Source of the DNA: an uncultured Prevotella sp. | GTDB taxonomy: Bacteria; Bacteroidota; Bacteroidia; Bacteroidales; Bacteroidaceae | Direction: 5' to 3' | DNA length: 44,197 bases | Assembly: GCA_947169185.1 (NCBI GenBank) | Contig: CAMVOS010000022.1 | Location: 1 to 44,197, forward strand | Part shown: positions 21,949-30,845 of the stretch, piece by piece | Position numbering within the stretch: the first letter of the stretch is position 1 | Layout of the letters: every line of letters starts with the position of its first letter | Translations under genes and position numbers: made by a program | The notes under the pieces: model-generated | Databases searched by the model: none | Told to the model about the DNA's origin: nothing | The model's input: only the letters and a program-made list of their open reading frames with translations

Positions 21949-23278
21949 AATTGTCGCCGTAACGCTCCTTAGTGATGTCTTCGAGGGCACGGCCACGGGT
22001 GTTGGGAACACCGAGGAAGCCGACGATGAGCGAGATAGCCAGCAGGGCAATCATGCAGAAGGCCGCGATGGTAAAGCCCTCACCATTCTCACCATAGATA
22101 TAGGTGAAGATGAGTCCCCATACTGCGGACAGACCACGGACGATGAAGAACATCAGACCCTGAGCACCAGCGCGGAACTTGGCGGGGAACAACTCTGAGC
22201 CCCACAGCGCGTAGAAAATCTGTGGTGACGAACCACCCTGCACACCCCACAGGATAGCGAAGAGCCAGAGGCCAACCATACCGTTGACACCAATGGTGAC
22301 GATGACCAGCCAGGCAGCAATGGCTACAAGCAGTCCGAAGGTATAGATGAGCTTGTGAGATGACTTGTCGATGAGCTTCGACACCACGAAGGTCACAGCA
22401 ACAATGATGAACCACTGGATGCAGTTCATCCAGTTGGCCTGCTCGTTAGAGACGCCACCTGCCGTCTCGTAGATATGGGGTTGGAAAAATCCCATCACCG
22501 AGGCTACAAGGTTCCACGTGAGATAGATGGTAGCCAGGAAGATAACGGTGCGCACAGCAATCTTGTTAGAGAACAAGACCTTGATGTTATCCATCAGCCC
22601 CGTCTTCTTGCCCTCAGCCTGCTGAGCGGTAAACTCAGCACTTTCCTGAAGCTGGCGCTGCAGGTTCCATGCGATGAAGGCCACAATAAACAGGGTGAAG
22701 AACACGATACGAGAAGAGAAAGCGTTCACTGCCTCTGTACTCATATCTGCTCCGCCAAAGAGGTGAGCCACAGACTCTACCCAACTGAACAGATATCCAC
22801 CAGGAGCAAAGAGCATACCGAAGAGCAGGATACACATCGGTCCGAAGCCCCACGACATCTGCGAGATACAGATGTTACGACCACGATTATTAACCTCGGA
22901 CGATTCAGAGATGTAGGTCCACGAAGCAGGCACACCCACACCTACAGAGATACCAGTAACGAGGAATCCACAGAGCAGCATTGGGAAATTCATTGAGAAC
23001 ATGATGAGCAGCACACCAGTCATGTAGACCAACAGATTGTAGGTGAAGATGAACTTACGACCATACTTATCAGCCAGGAAGCCACCGATGATGGCACCGA
23101 TGGCAGCGCCCAGACAGTTGGCAGAAATGAAGTTCAGCCATCCCAAGTGCATTTCAGTCAGCCCAAGATACTCCTTCCACAGCGTCAAGCCTGATGCTCC
23201 GGCAACAATGGCACCTGCATCAAGATAATTGGTAAGAGACACCGCAATTGTGCTCTTCAAAGAACCAGAATTAGCCAT
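21944..23278 (-). CDS. MFS sugar transporter (probable L-rhamnose importer)
   Basis: 444 residues with about 12 hydrophobic spans. Major facilitator signature GGFLADKYGRKFIF after TM2 (the G-x3-D-x2-GRK loop motif) and PASWTYISESSEVNNRGR between TM4 and TM6 fit the sugar-porter/MHS-like branch. It is not related to E. coli RhaT (a DMT-type carrier). Its place between the isomerase and the aldolase makes it the likely L-rhamnose uptake system by context only. The gap to the isomerase is 2 nt. Confidence 0.8.
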   Translation of the reverse strand: MANSGSLKSTIAVSLTNYLDAGAIVAGASGLTLWKEYLGLTEMHLGWLNFISANCLGAAIGAIIGGFLADKYGRKFIFTYNLLVYMTGVLLIMFSMNFPMLLCGFLVTGISVGVGVPASWTYISESSEVNNRGRNICISQMSWGFGPMCILLFGMLFAPGGYLFSWVESVAHLFGGADMSTEAVNAFSSRIVFFTLFIVAFIAWNLQRQLQESAEFTAQQAEGKKTGLMDNIKVLFSNKIAVRTVIFLATIYLTWNLVASVMGFFQPHIYETAGGVSNEQANWMNCIQWFIIVAVTFVVSKLIDKSSHKLIYTFGLLVAIAAWLVIVTIGVNGMVGLWLFAILWGVQGGSSPQIFYALWGSELFPAKFRAGAQGLMFFIVRGLSAVWGLIFTYIYGENGEGFTIAAFCMIALLAISLIVGFLGVPNTRGRALEDITKERYGDNY

Positions 23279-23280
23279 AA

Positions 23281-24711
23281 TTATCTACAAACAACGTCGC
23301 ACTCAATATTAAAGATCTTAGCTACCTTCAGGATGGTGTCGATATGATGACCGACAGCAGCTGCCATGTGGTGGGTAGGACCAGCCTCGCTCCACTTGTT
23401 AACGAACTCGCGGCACGACAACGAGAACTTCGTGCGCATGTTGGTATCGCCAAAGGTGAAGATTTCGCCTTCCTCGTTGACACCCTCAGCTACGACGAAC
23501 TTGAATACGCCGTTCTTGTCCTGCGTGATAGCCAGATAGGTCACAGGACCCGTGGGAGGATAGAACTGAGTGAGGTAACCACCACCAGCCTTTCCGTGGA
23601 ATACGGGAACGATCTTCATGGTAGGCTTCTTGGCCTGAGAGATGTCGAAGTCGCCTGAGCCAGAGTGGCCGATGATGCAGATATCCTTCGGGAAGTCGAT
23701 AGAGTACATCTCGGCCAGTGTACCTGTGCCAGAGATAGTCTTCAGAATCGACATCGCCATAGCCACCTTCATATCGCCCTCAACGGCACAGGCGGTGTGC
23801 TGTTTGATGAGCATCGAGAAAGCAGGAATAAGCATTGAGTCAAGCTTACCAGCAATGCCCTGAGCAAATCCGTCGTAGTGCGATGCAATCATACCGAGTT
23901 TCTCGTCCTTTACCCACTGCTCGAAGGCAACAACATACTTGGCCATATCCCATACCTTTTCGATGGTACCGCCACCCTCGATGTCGAAGGTGTCAAGGAT
24001 ATCCTGAGCCTTTGCCTTGATGGCTGCTTCGTCGGTGATGTTGTCGGCAATGGCCCACATCTTCTCCCAGTCGAACTGTTTGGTGTAGACGAACATGCGG
24101 TGATAGAGGTTGGTCTCATCGATGTAGAGGTCCATCATACCAGGATAGGGACGACCAATCTGGGCGATGTTGGTATCGCGGAAACGACGACGCACCTGGG
24201 CAGCACGGCACCAGTCCTCGATCTCTGCCTGGCAACCAGGGTCGCCACCCTCTACGACACCAGTAATCACAGCAGAGCGCTTGCCTGCACGGTTCAGGTC
24301 GGCAACCATCTCACCGATAGCGCCACAAGCATAGAGCTCACCCAGCCAAGTGGGGATATCGGTCTTGGCATAGTCGGGAGCCAGTTTCTTCTGTAGGTTC
24401 ACGATGACGACGGGAACGTCGAGGTCGCGAACAGCAGGCAACATATTATAAGATGTACAATATGTCAACATCTGCAGAATCACGAGGTCGACGTCGGCAG
24501 CGCGGAACTTGTCGCCTGCAGCCATCGACTGTTCCTTGGTAGTTACCATACCGCCATCGATAATCTCGATAGTGTCGGGCAGCGTCTTCTTAAATGCTTC
24601 ATACTGAGCCTCAAACTCTGGAACGAGTTGGGGGAACTGTGGCAGGTAAGCCTGCAGAGCGATACTGAAGACACCCACCTTTGCTTTAGTTTCTACTAAT
24701 GGTTTTGCCAT
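23281..24711 (-). CDS. AraA/FucI-fold sugar isomerase, probably acting as L-rhamnose isomerase
   Basis: 476 residues of the L-arabinose/L-fucose isomerase family. The metal-binding set is conserved: Glu311 in AVEGDMK, Glu334 in LAEMYSID, His349 in IIGHSGSG and His447/448 in GPTHHM. These sit at nearly the same positions as Glu306, Glu333, His350 and His450 of E. coli AraA. There is no RhaA-type gene in the operon, and the enzyme lies between rhamnulokinase and the transporter/aldolase. I therefore infer it converts L-rhamnose to L-rhamnulose, although the sequence alone says arabinose/fucose type. A broader substrate range is possible. It is cytosolic, with no signal peptide. Confidence 0.78.
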   Translation of the reverse strand: MAKPLVETKAKVGVFSIALQAYLPQFPQLVPEFEAQYEAFKKTLPDTIEIIDGGMVTTKEQSMAAGDKFRAADVDLVILQMLTYCTSYNMLPAVRDLDVPVVIVNLQKKLAPDYAKTDIPTWLGELYACGAIGEMVADLNRAGKRSAVITGVVEGGDPGCQAEIEDWCRAAQVRRRFRDTNIAQIGRPYPGMMDLYIDETNLYHRMFVYTKQFDWEKMWAIADNITDEAAIKAKAQDILDTFDIEGGGTIEKVWDMAKYVVAFEQWVKDEKLGMIASHYDGFAQGIAGKLDSMLIPAFSMLIKQHTACAVEGDMKVAMAMSILKTISGTGTLAEMYSIDFPKDICIIGHSGSGDFDISQAKKPTMKIVPVFHGKAGGGYLTQFYPPTGPVTYLAITQDKNGVFKFVVAEGVNEEGEIFTFGDTNMRTKFSLSCREFVNKWSEAGPTHHMAAAVGHHIDTILKVAKIFNIECDVVCR

Positions 24712-24730
24712 AATTGTTTGTTTTTTATGA

Positions 24731-24766
24731 TTTGTTATTTCGATGTTTTGTTATTTTGTAATTTCG
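24731..24766. repeat. Micro-repeat tract at the rhaB-isomerase junction
   Basis: On the minus strand, near-tandem AAATTACAAAATAACAAAA, then CATCGAAATAACAAA. It encodes the last residues (EITK) and TAA stop of rhaB and extends into the spacer before the isomerase ATG. Confidence 0.65.
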
Positions 24767-26262
24767 AGGTAACGCTGATAAGCGGCATCCCATGCAGCCT
24801 GATTGTCAGAGGGATGATAAGCCACCATATCCACCGAGTTAGCAATAATCTCACGCATCTGCCAAATGTCTGCCACATCGCCACTGGCCTTAGCCTGCAA
24901 CATGATGTTACCAATGGCAGTACACTCTTGCGGACCTGCCAGCACCTCGACATTACAAGCATCGGCAGTAAACTGCGTCAGGTATTTGTTCAACGAGCCA
25001 CCACCAATAACGTGAAGCACGTTGAGGTCAAATTCGGCAAAATCCTTGAGCCACCCAAACACCTGACGATAGCGCAAAGCTAGCGAGTCGAAGATGCAGC
25101 GACAGATTTCAGCAGGTGTCTCGGGAATGGTCTGTCCCGTCTCACGGCAGTAGGTTTGGATGGCCTCTATCATTGACGACGGATTGGCGAAAGCCTTGTC
25201 GTCTGGATTGATAATCGAACGGAAGGCCTCGACCTGCATAGCAGAGCCCTGCAATTCGGGATGTGACACTTCGCTCAATGGTATGCTCTCACCTCTTACC
25301 TCTAACCTCTCACCTCTTGAAATCCACTCCTTACGACAACGCTCATAGAGCCACATGCCGCAGATATTTTTCAGGAAACGCGTGGTACCCTCGATACCAC
25401 CCTCGTTGGTGAAGTTTAGCTCGTACGAGCGATCGTTGATAATGGCATCCTTGGTTTCAATACCCATCAGGCTCCACGTGCCACTACTGAGGTAAGCAAA
25501 CTGTTCGTCCTTAGCAGGTACGGCAGCCACAGCAGCGCCAGTATCGTGACCAGCAACGGCAATAACTGGTACGGCACCGAGTCCCGTCATCTTCTGCACT
25601 TCCTCTGTCAGAACACCGATCTTGGTTCCAGGCTGTACCATGCGACCAAGCTGGCTACGCTTCATACCTACGCTCTCTATCAGTTTCTCAGACAGGTCAC
25701 CCGTGCGAGGATCCAGCATCTGTGAGGTCGATGCAATGGTGTATTCGCAGACTGCCTCACCCGTCAGCATCCACGACAGGGCATCAGGTACGAACAGTAC
25801 TTTTTCAGCCATCTTCATGGCCACGTTGCCGTCCTGCTGCATGGCATACAGCTGGAACAGCGAGTTGAAGTTCATGAACTGGATACCCGTGATGTCGTAG
25901 ACCTCGCGCTGGGGGACAACCTTCTCCAGATATTCCTCCATACGCCCGAAGGTATGCGGGTCGCGATAGGCCATAGGATTACGTAGAATGGCACCATCGG
26001 CCCCAATAAACACAAAATCGACACCCCAGGTATCGATACCTATCGAGGTGAGCGTGATGTCACGGCGGGCCACCTCCTTCAGTCCACGAATCATCTCGAA
26101 GTAGAGGGCATAGATATCCCAATAGAAGTGTCCGCTCGTCTCAATGAGGTTGTTGGGGAATCGTGTCAGTTCCTCCTGCTCCAGTCGACCATCGACCAGC
26201 GTACCCAGAATGGTTCGTCCACTCGTCGCACCCAGGTCGACAGCAAAGAAATACTTTTTCAT
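24751..26262 (-). CDS. rhaB: L-rhamnulokinase with a repeat-derived insertion
   Basis: 503 residues, FGGY-family kinase making rhamnulose-1-phosphate. Motifs: VDLGATSGR at the N terminus, SIGIDTWGVDFV, AYRDPHT, catalytic Asp240 in AVAGHDTGAA, YLSSGTWSLMGIE, NFTNEGG and VIGGGSLNKYL, all RhaB-like. Between FLKNICGMWLYERC and FRSIINPDD the protein is 16 residues longer than my recollection of E. coli RhaB. That extra part (about residues 314-329, ISRGERLEVRGESIPL) is encoded largely by a GAGGT-type micro-repeat, so the insertion was apparently tolerated. Only 3 nt separate it from the upstream GH28 gene. Kinase call is firm. Confidence 0.9.
   Translation of the reverse strand: MKKYFFAVDLGATSGRTILGTLVDGRLEQEELTRFPNNLIETSGHFYWDIYALYFEMIRGLKEVARRDITLTSIGIDTWGVDFVFIGADGAILRNPMAYRDPHTFGRMEEYLEKVVPQREVYDITGIQFMNFNSLFQLYAMQQDGNVAMKMAEKVLFVPDALSWMLTGEAVCEYTIASTSQMLDPRTGDLSEKLIESVGMKRSQLGRMVQPGTKIGVLTEEVQKMTGLGAVPVIAVAGHDTGAAVAAVPAKDEQFAYLSSGTWSLMGIETKDAIINDRSYELNFTNEGGIEGTTRFLKNICGMWLYERCRKEWISRGERLEVRGESIPLSEVSHPELQGSAMQVEAFRSIINPDDKAFANPSSMIEAIQTYCRETGQTIPETPAEICRCIFDSLALRYRQVFGWLKDFAEFDLNVLHVIGGGSLNKYLTQFTADACNVEVLAGPQECTAIGNIMLQAKASGDVADIWQMREIIANSVDMVAYHPSDNQAAWDAAYQRYLEITK
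25285..25319. repeat. In-frame GAGGTNAGAG micro-repeat inside rhaB
   Basis: On the minus strand: AGAGGTGAGAGGTTAGAGGT, then AAGAGGTGAGAGC. These are near-tandem units read as RGERLEVRGES. The surrounding protein is normal RhaB. Confidence 0.8.
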
Positions 26263-26265
26263 ATA

Positions 26266-27645
26266 TCAATAGGTTTTGTCGTTAATCTTAACATTTTTGA
26301 CTGTCGTCTCTTCAATCATTGCAGGGTCGAAGGCCTGCTTTTGGTCTTGCACATCGATATTCTCGTAGTTGAAGCGGATGAGCTTGTACTTATCCGACGT
26401 ACCAACATCGAAGAAGTTCTTGCACGTCATTTTGATGTTGCGCATGGTGATGTCGTTACATTGCGACAGAGGCATGTCGTCGCGCTGCTGGGGCTTGAAA
26501 AACTGGGTCCAGGGACGGACAACAAGGAACGAGCCCGTCTGACCCGTCATGTCCTCGACAGTCACGAACTCGTAATGCTGGGGAGTATCGGGACGCATCT
26601 TAAGCCAAAGAACACGGGTAGCATTTACCACATGACAGCGGCGCAGAATGACGTTACGGTCGTGTAGCGACTCAGAGCCCAGCGTCAGACAGCCGTGCAC
26701 CTTACCATACGTGCAGTCCTCAATCAGAATGCGCTCGCAGTCGCCATTGGTTTCGTCCTTGTCTGCCCACGTACCTTTGCCTCCCTTCAGTACCACAGCA
26801 TCGTCGTTGACATGCATATAGCAGCCTTTGACCAGCACATCCGTGCAGACGTCGATATCGATAGCATCCGACGAGGGTGCACCACGCTTGGGATCGCTCG
26901 TCCAAATATTCTCCGTAGGCGCATAGATGTAGCAGTCCAAGTAGCGCACGTGGTCGCTCTTGTAGACATGATTGGTCCAGAAAGGCGAATTCATCAGACG
27001 GACATCCTGAACGGTCACATTCTTACAATTGGAGATATACGTCAGACGCGGACGCTGGGCATCCTTGTTAGTGCATTGCGGATTCCACTTGCGACGAATC
27101 CAAAACTCCTGCCAGTACGACAAGCCATTGCCATCGATTACGCCACGACCGGTAATGGTAAAGCCATCCAGTCCGTCAGCGTTTACCAACGCACAGAAAT
27201 ACTGGCACGTCTCACCCTCGATGCGGGTCTTCATCCACGGGAAGTCAATGATGCGGTCGGAGCCTTTCAGCTTGCCGATGACATGCAGGTGGGTACCTTT
27301 CTTAAAGAACAGAGCACCCGAAAGATATGTACCCTCGGGAATTACCACGACACCCCCACCCTCTGCGGAGCAGCGGTCAATCACAGCCTGAATCTTCTGA
27401 GTCTGTACCACGGTGGAATCCTTCGCTACGCCATAGTCCGTAATGACATACTTGCGACCAAGGGTTTCGACATCTACCTTCGTGGCATTCTTGAACCAAG
27501 GATCGATAGGCGTGCCATCGGGCCACAAATCCTGTTTTTCTACTTTAGCCTTTTTAGTCTTTTTATTGGCTGCTAACACATCGGTAGTACTCACCGTCAT
27601 AGTGAACACTACGGCCACGGCCATCATCAGCGTTTTTCTCATCAT
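26266..27645 (-). CDS. Secreted GH28 glycosidase (polygalacturonase/rhamnosidase family)
   Basis: 459 residues with a signal peptide (MAVAVVFTMTVSTTDVLA). A right-handed parallel beta-helix is indicated by repeated short strands. GH28 signatures are present in variant form: SSDAIDID (Asp260), VNDDAVVLKGG (Asp281/Asp282), GCLTLGSES, and a RVLWLKM at the RIK position. The family includes exo-polygalacturonases and rhamnogalacturonan rhamnohydrolases. Because it is the first gene of an operon with the whole L-rhamnose pathway, 3 nt from rhaB, I infer action on rhamnose-containing pectin. The exact bond cannot be told from sequence. Confidence 0.82.
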   Translation of the reverse strand: MMRKTLMMAVAVVFTMTVSTTDVLAANKKTKKAKVEKQDLWPDGTPIDPWFKNATKVDVETLGRKYVITDYGVAKDSTVVQTQKIQAVIDRCSAEGGGVVVIPEGTYLSGALFFKKGTHLHVIGKLKGSDRIIDFPWMKTRIEGETCQYFCALVNADGLDGFTITGRGVIDGNGLSYWQEFWIRRKWNPQCTNKDAQRPRLTYISNCKNVTVQDVRLMNSPFWTNHVYKSDHVRYLDCYIYAPTENIWTSDPKRGAPSSDAIDIDVCTDVLVKGCYMHVNDDAVVLKGGKGTWADKDETNGDCERILIEDCTYGKVHGCLTLGSESLHDRNVILRRCHVVNATRVLWLKMRPDTPQHYEFVTVEDMTGQTGSFLVVRPWTQFFKPQQRDDMPLSQCNDITMRNIKMTCKNFFDVGTSDKYKLIRFNYENIDVQDQKQAFDPAMIEETTVKNVKINDKTY

Positions 27646-27672
27646 GTTTGTTTTAGTGATTCGTTTGTGGAT

Positions 27673-27703
27673 GCAAAGTTACAAATTAGTCAGCAAAAAA
27701 CAA
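27673..27703 (-). promoter_or_regulatory. Promoter of the GH28-rha operon
   Basis: Minus-strand -7 TAACTTTG (27673-27680) and -33 TTTG (27700-27703), 19 bp apart, about 27 bp before the GH28 ATG. Confidence 0.75.
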
Positions 27704-27739
27704 AATAAAAGAAAGAAATTATGGGAAATTAACGCTCTA

Positions 27740-30700
27740 TTAGTTGCTGGACCTTGTCGCCCGGTTTGATAACTGTATGCTTACGGCTTTGCCATTATAG
27801 TTCACCATTTTGCCCTCAGGGTTCTCAAGGTTCAGAGGTTTTGGAGCATCTTTTGTGATAAGCACTACATTGAAACGACGGTTCTTCAGCATACCATTGA
27901 ACTGGCCCTTACGAGCACCGAATGATACAGTCTTTGTAGCATCATCGTAGGTGATATCGATGGTAGCATACTTGCCCTTCTCGTAGTTATAGTTGGTGCC
28001 TTCGTCCTCATAGAGCTGGAACTTACCATTCTGTCCTGCATAGACATATAGATTAATGAGCTCTGCGGGTTTCTCATCGCTCCACTGCATCTCAGGACCG
28101 AATGGGATGATAGCTCCTTCGCGAACGAATACAGGAATCTGCTCATATGGAGCCTCAACGATGAGATTCTGACCACCTTCTACATACTCGTTGGTATAGA
28201 GGTTGTACCAGCCACACTGCGCTGGGAAATAAACAGAGCGATTACGAGCCTTGTAATAGCCTACAGGACAAGCCATCAGGGCAGGGCCGAACATCCACTG
28301 ATTGCCGATGTTCTCCACCTCCTTATCACCATTGAAGTCCATGATGAGTGGACGCATCAGGGTGTAATCCTTGAAGTGAGCCCAGCCAGCCATAGAATAG
28401 AGATATGGCATGAGGCGATAGCGAAGCTTGTCATAGTAAACGAATGACTTATATGCAGGATGTGACTCTGGGGCGATGTTCCAGATTTCGCGCAATGGCC
28501 ACTGACCATGAGAGCGGAAGAGAGGAATAAAGGTTCCGAACTGATTCCAACGGCACTGGAGTTCGCGCCATTCCTTCAAATCCTCATTCTCTACCTTGGT
28601 ACGATCATAAAGCTGCTGAGCTGCTACATAGCGGTTCTCAACACAGAATCCGCCCTGGTCCATGCCCCAGAAAGGAATACCTGAGATAGAATAGTTCAGA
28701 CCAGCTGTCATCTGGGCACGCATATCCTCCCAACGGGTACCGATATCACCACTCCATGTAGCTGTAGAGAATCGCTGCTCACCAGCAAATCCACTACGTG
28801 TCAACAAGAACACACGAGGTTCATCCTTCTTACCTTTCCATACTGAGCGCTGACCATTATAGATAGCATCAGCGTTAACAGTAGAATAAGCATTGAAATA
28901 CTCTGTAGATGTGCCTAATGCTGTTGGGCCTGAGAGGGCCTTACGATACCACATTGGGGTACAGTCACGCACATTAGGTTCTGAAGCATCCATCCACCAG
29001 GCATCGATGAGAGTTGACAGTTGAGAGTTGACAGTTGACAGTTTTGTGCCCTTAAGAGCAAGGCCAGTATAGAGATTCTCGTCCATCTGGCGCCAGAACA
29101 TCTTGCGTGCACCAGCATCATAGGCATCGTAGAAACCATTCTTATAGCCAGGGCCTACCCAGTCGTGGATATCATCGGTAGGACTCTGTATGTACATCCA
29201 TCCCTTGGCATCGAGTTCCTTGTAGTTGTCGGTATTGCAATAGAACTTAGGCCATACAGAGATCATAAAACGTCCATGCATCTTGTGGACATTGTCGAGC
29301 ATCTGCTGGGGATTTGCATAACGAGATGCCTCAAACTGATGGCTACCCCACTGATCCTCAGGCCAGTAGTTCCAGTCCTGCACGATGTTATCGATAGGAA
29401 TCTGACGCTTACGAAACTCAGCGAGTGTACCCTCAATCTCATCCTGAGTCTTATAACGCTCACGACTCTGCCAGAAACCAAGCACCCACTTAGGATAGAG
29501 CGATGCCTTACCAGTCAATGTGCGATAGCCTGAAACCACCTCATCAAGATTCTCACCAGCGATGAAGTAATAATCCATATCCTTGGCCATCTCACTCCAA
29601 ACACTCAGTTTACCACGTTCCTCAGCACTACGGGGCTCAGAAACACGCAAGCCGCAATAAGCCTCACCACCATCAGGGCGCCACTCTATGCGTAACTGTA
29701 CACGCTTGCCCTTCTGCAACTCGGTAGAGAACTTATAGGTATTGGGGTTCCATGCCGTGCGCCAACGCTCAGGAACAACTTCCTTGCCATCGATATACAC
29801 CTTGACATAGCCCGAATAATAGAGTACAAACTGATAGAGTTGCATATGCTTTTTACCCTGCTTTCCTTGGGCCTTGCAGCAACACTCTGGCTCGATAAAG
29901 CCCTCGTAAGTAACATTGACACCCATCAGGTTGATGCCCTTAGGAAAGTTCTTGATACCACCATTATCGGTCTTAAGAGCTATCTCTGACTTAGCAGGCG
30001 TACCATATTCATAATAAATACTATCCTCATCACGAACGAGTTTCTTGCCTTGAGCGTCGATATAGGTACCAGTGAGATGACCCTCCTTGCCATTTCTGTC
30101 ATAAAGCTTAAAAGCACGATTCAACTGAAGATAATCGTTAGGATTACCAAAACGGCAATAGCTATACGAATCCCACAGGATACCATAATTCTTATTAGAG
30201 AGCACAAACGGGATGCTCACCTTAGTGTTATACTGGAACAAATCCTCGTTCTTACCCTTCATATTGAATTCCTCGCTCTGGTGCTGGCCGAGTCCGTAGA
30301 AAGCCTCATCGTCGGGCGAGTCAAACTTCATCTGCCACGAGAGGCCATGCTTCTGCTCCTCAGGAACCGTATAGCCCGTCTTCATACCCAGCTCACGCTC
30401 TGGCACCGTAAAGTCCCAAAATTTCTTACCGTCTTTGGCTTCCTTCAGCAGTTGATTGCCATTTGCATCGAAAAAGGTTATCTCACCCGTTTTAGCATCA
30501 ACACGTGCCTCGACATTCGCAGCCTTCACGCTGACCACATCATCATCCTCAGACACTGAGAATTCTGGTTTTGCATCCTGCTTAACAATCATCAGGCTCT
30601 GCTTCACAGGCAACAATTCCTTCGACGTTGCCTGCACACGGATAATATTGTCATTTACAACTTGCAAACGTACCACTTTAGCACCATTTGCCTTTGCTTT

Positions 30701-30808
30701 CTCAATAGGGATGGTCACAAACTGCCCCTTGACAGTATAATCATCAGCCAGCACTGACAGCGATGCCATCATGGCCACACCCGTCATCAAGAATTTTAAT
30801 AGCTCCAT
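27740..30808 (-). CDS. Secreted GH31 alpha-glycosidase with PA14 insert (alpha-xylosidase-like)
   Basis: 1022 residues with a signal peptide (MTGVAMMASLSVLA). N-terminal beta-sandwich, then a PA14-like insert (about 235-395, with LYYSGYVKVYIDGKEVVPERWR and EWRPDG), then the catalytic barrel. Nucleophile Asp607 in WWMDASEPN and acid/base Asp688 in TWSGDIGTRW are clear. PA14-containing GH31 enzymes such as the Bacteroides ovatus xyloglucan enzyme are alpha-xylosidases, so that activity is likely. Just before the nucleophile strand, residues 589-600 (KLSTVNSQLSTL) come from an inserted micro-repeat. It is the third gene of the lacI-sensor operon, 37 nt after the sensor gene. C terminus NRATRSSN is unremarkable. 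Confidence 0.87.
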   Translation of the reverse strand: MELLKFLMTGVAMMASLSVLADDYTVKGQFVTIPIEKAKANGAKVVRLQVVNDNIIRVQATSKELLPVKQSLMIVKQDAKPEFSVSEDDDVVSVKAANVEARVDAKTGEITFFDANGNQLLKEAKDGKKFWDFTVPERELGMKTGYTVPEEQKHGLSWQMKFDSPDDEAFYGLGQHQSEEFNMKGKNEDLFQYNTKVSIPFVLSNKNYGILWDSYSYCRFGNPNDYLQLNRAFKLYDRNGKEGHLTGTYIDAQGKKLVRDEDSIYYEYGTPAKSEIALKTDNGGIKNFPKGINLMGVNVTYEGFIEPECCCKAQGKQGKKHMQLYQFVLYYSGYVKVYIDGKEVVPERWRTAWNPNTYKFSTELQKGKRVQLRIEWRPDGGEAYCGLRVSEPRSAEERGKLSVWSEMAKDMDYYFIAGENLDEVVSGYRTLTGKASLYPKWVLGFWQSRERYKTQDEIEGTLAEFRKRQIPIDNIVQDWNYWPEDQWGSHQFEASRYANPQQMLDNVHKMHGRFMISVWPKFYCNTDNYKELDAKGWMYIQSPTDDIHDWVGPGYKNGFYDAYDAGARKMFWRQMDENLYTGLALKGTKLSTVNSQLSTLIDAWWMDASEPNVRDCTPMWYRKALSGPTALGTSTEYFNAYSTVNADAIYNGQRSVWKGKKDEPRVFLLTRSGFAGEQRFSTATWSGDIGTRWEDMRAQMTAGLNYSISGIPFWGMDQGGFCVENRYVAAQQLYDRTKVENEDLKEWRELQCRWNQFGTFIPLFRSHGQWPLREIWNIAPESHPAYKSFVYYDKLRYRLMPYLYSMAGWAHFKDYTLMRPLIMDFNGDKEVENIGNQWMFGPALMACPVGYYKARNRSVYFPAQCGWYNLYTNEYVEGGQNLIVEAPYEQIPVFVREGAIIPFGPEMQWSDEKPAELINLYVYAGQNGKFQLYEDEGTNYNYEKGKYATIDITYDDATKTVSFGARKGQFNGMLKNRRFNVVLITKDAPKPLNLENPEGKMVNYNGKAVSIQLSNRATRSSN
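29009..29044. repeat. In-frame TGTCAACT/CTCAACT micro-repeat inside the GH31 gene
   Basis: On the minus strand: AACTGTCAACTGTCAACTCT, then CAACTGTCAACTCTC. It is read as KLSTVNSQLSTL and lies 18 codons or fewer before the nucleophile codon. Confidence 0.85.
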
Positions 30809-30845
30809 TTTTTATTTGTTTTAGTTCTACTCCGTTTTGCCGTAA

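Noticed and set aside
21093..26262. Reading the operon as L-fucose (fucA/fucI/fucK) catabolism
   Set aside because: The aldolase residues and 273-residue length fit RhaD, and the kinase motifs fit RhaB; only the isomerase is ambiguous.
26695..27576. 293-codon rightward frame opposite the GH28 gene
   Set aside because: Long only because of codon bias of the GH28 gene; no signal, domain or promoter.
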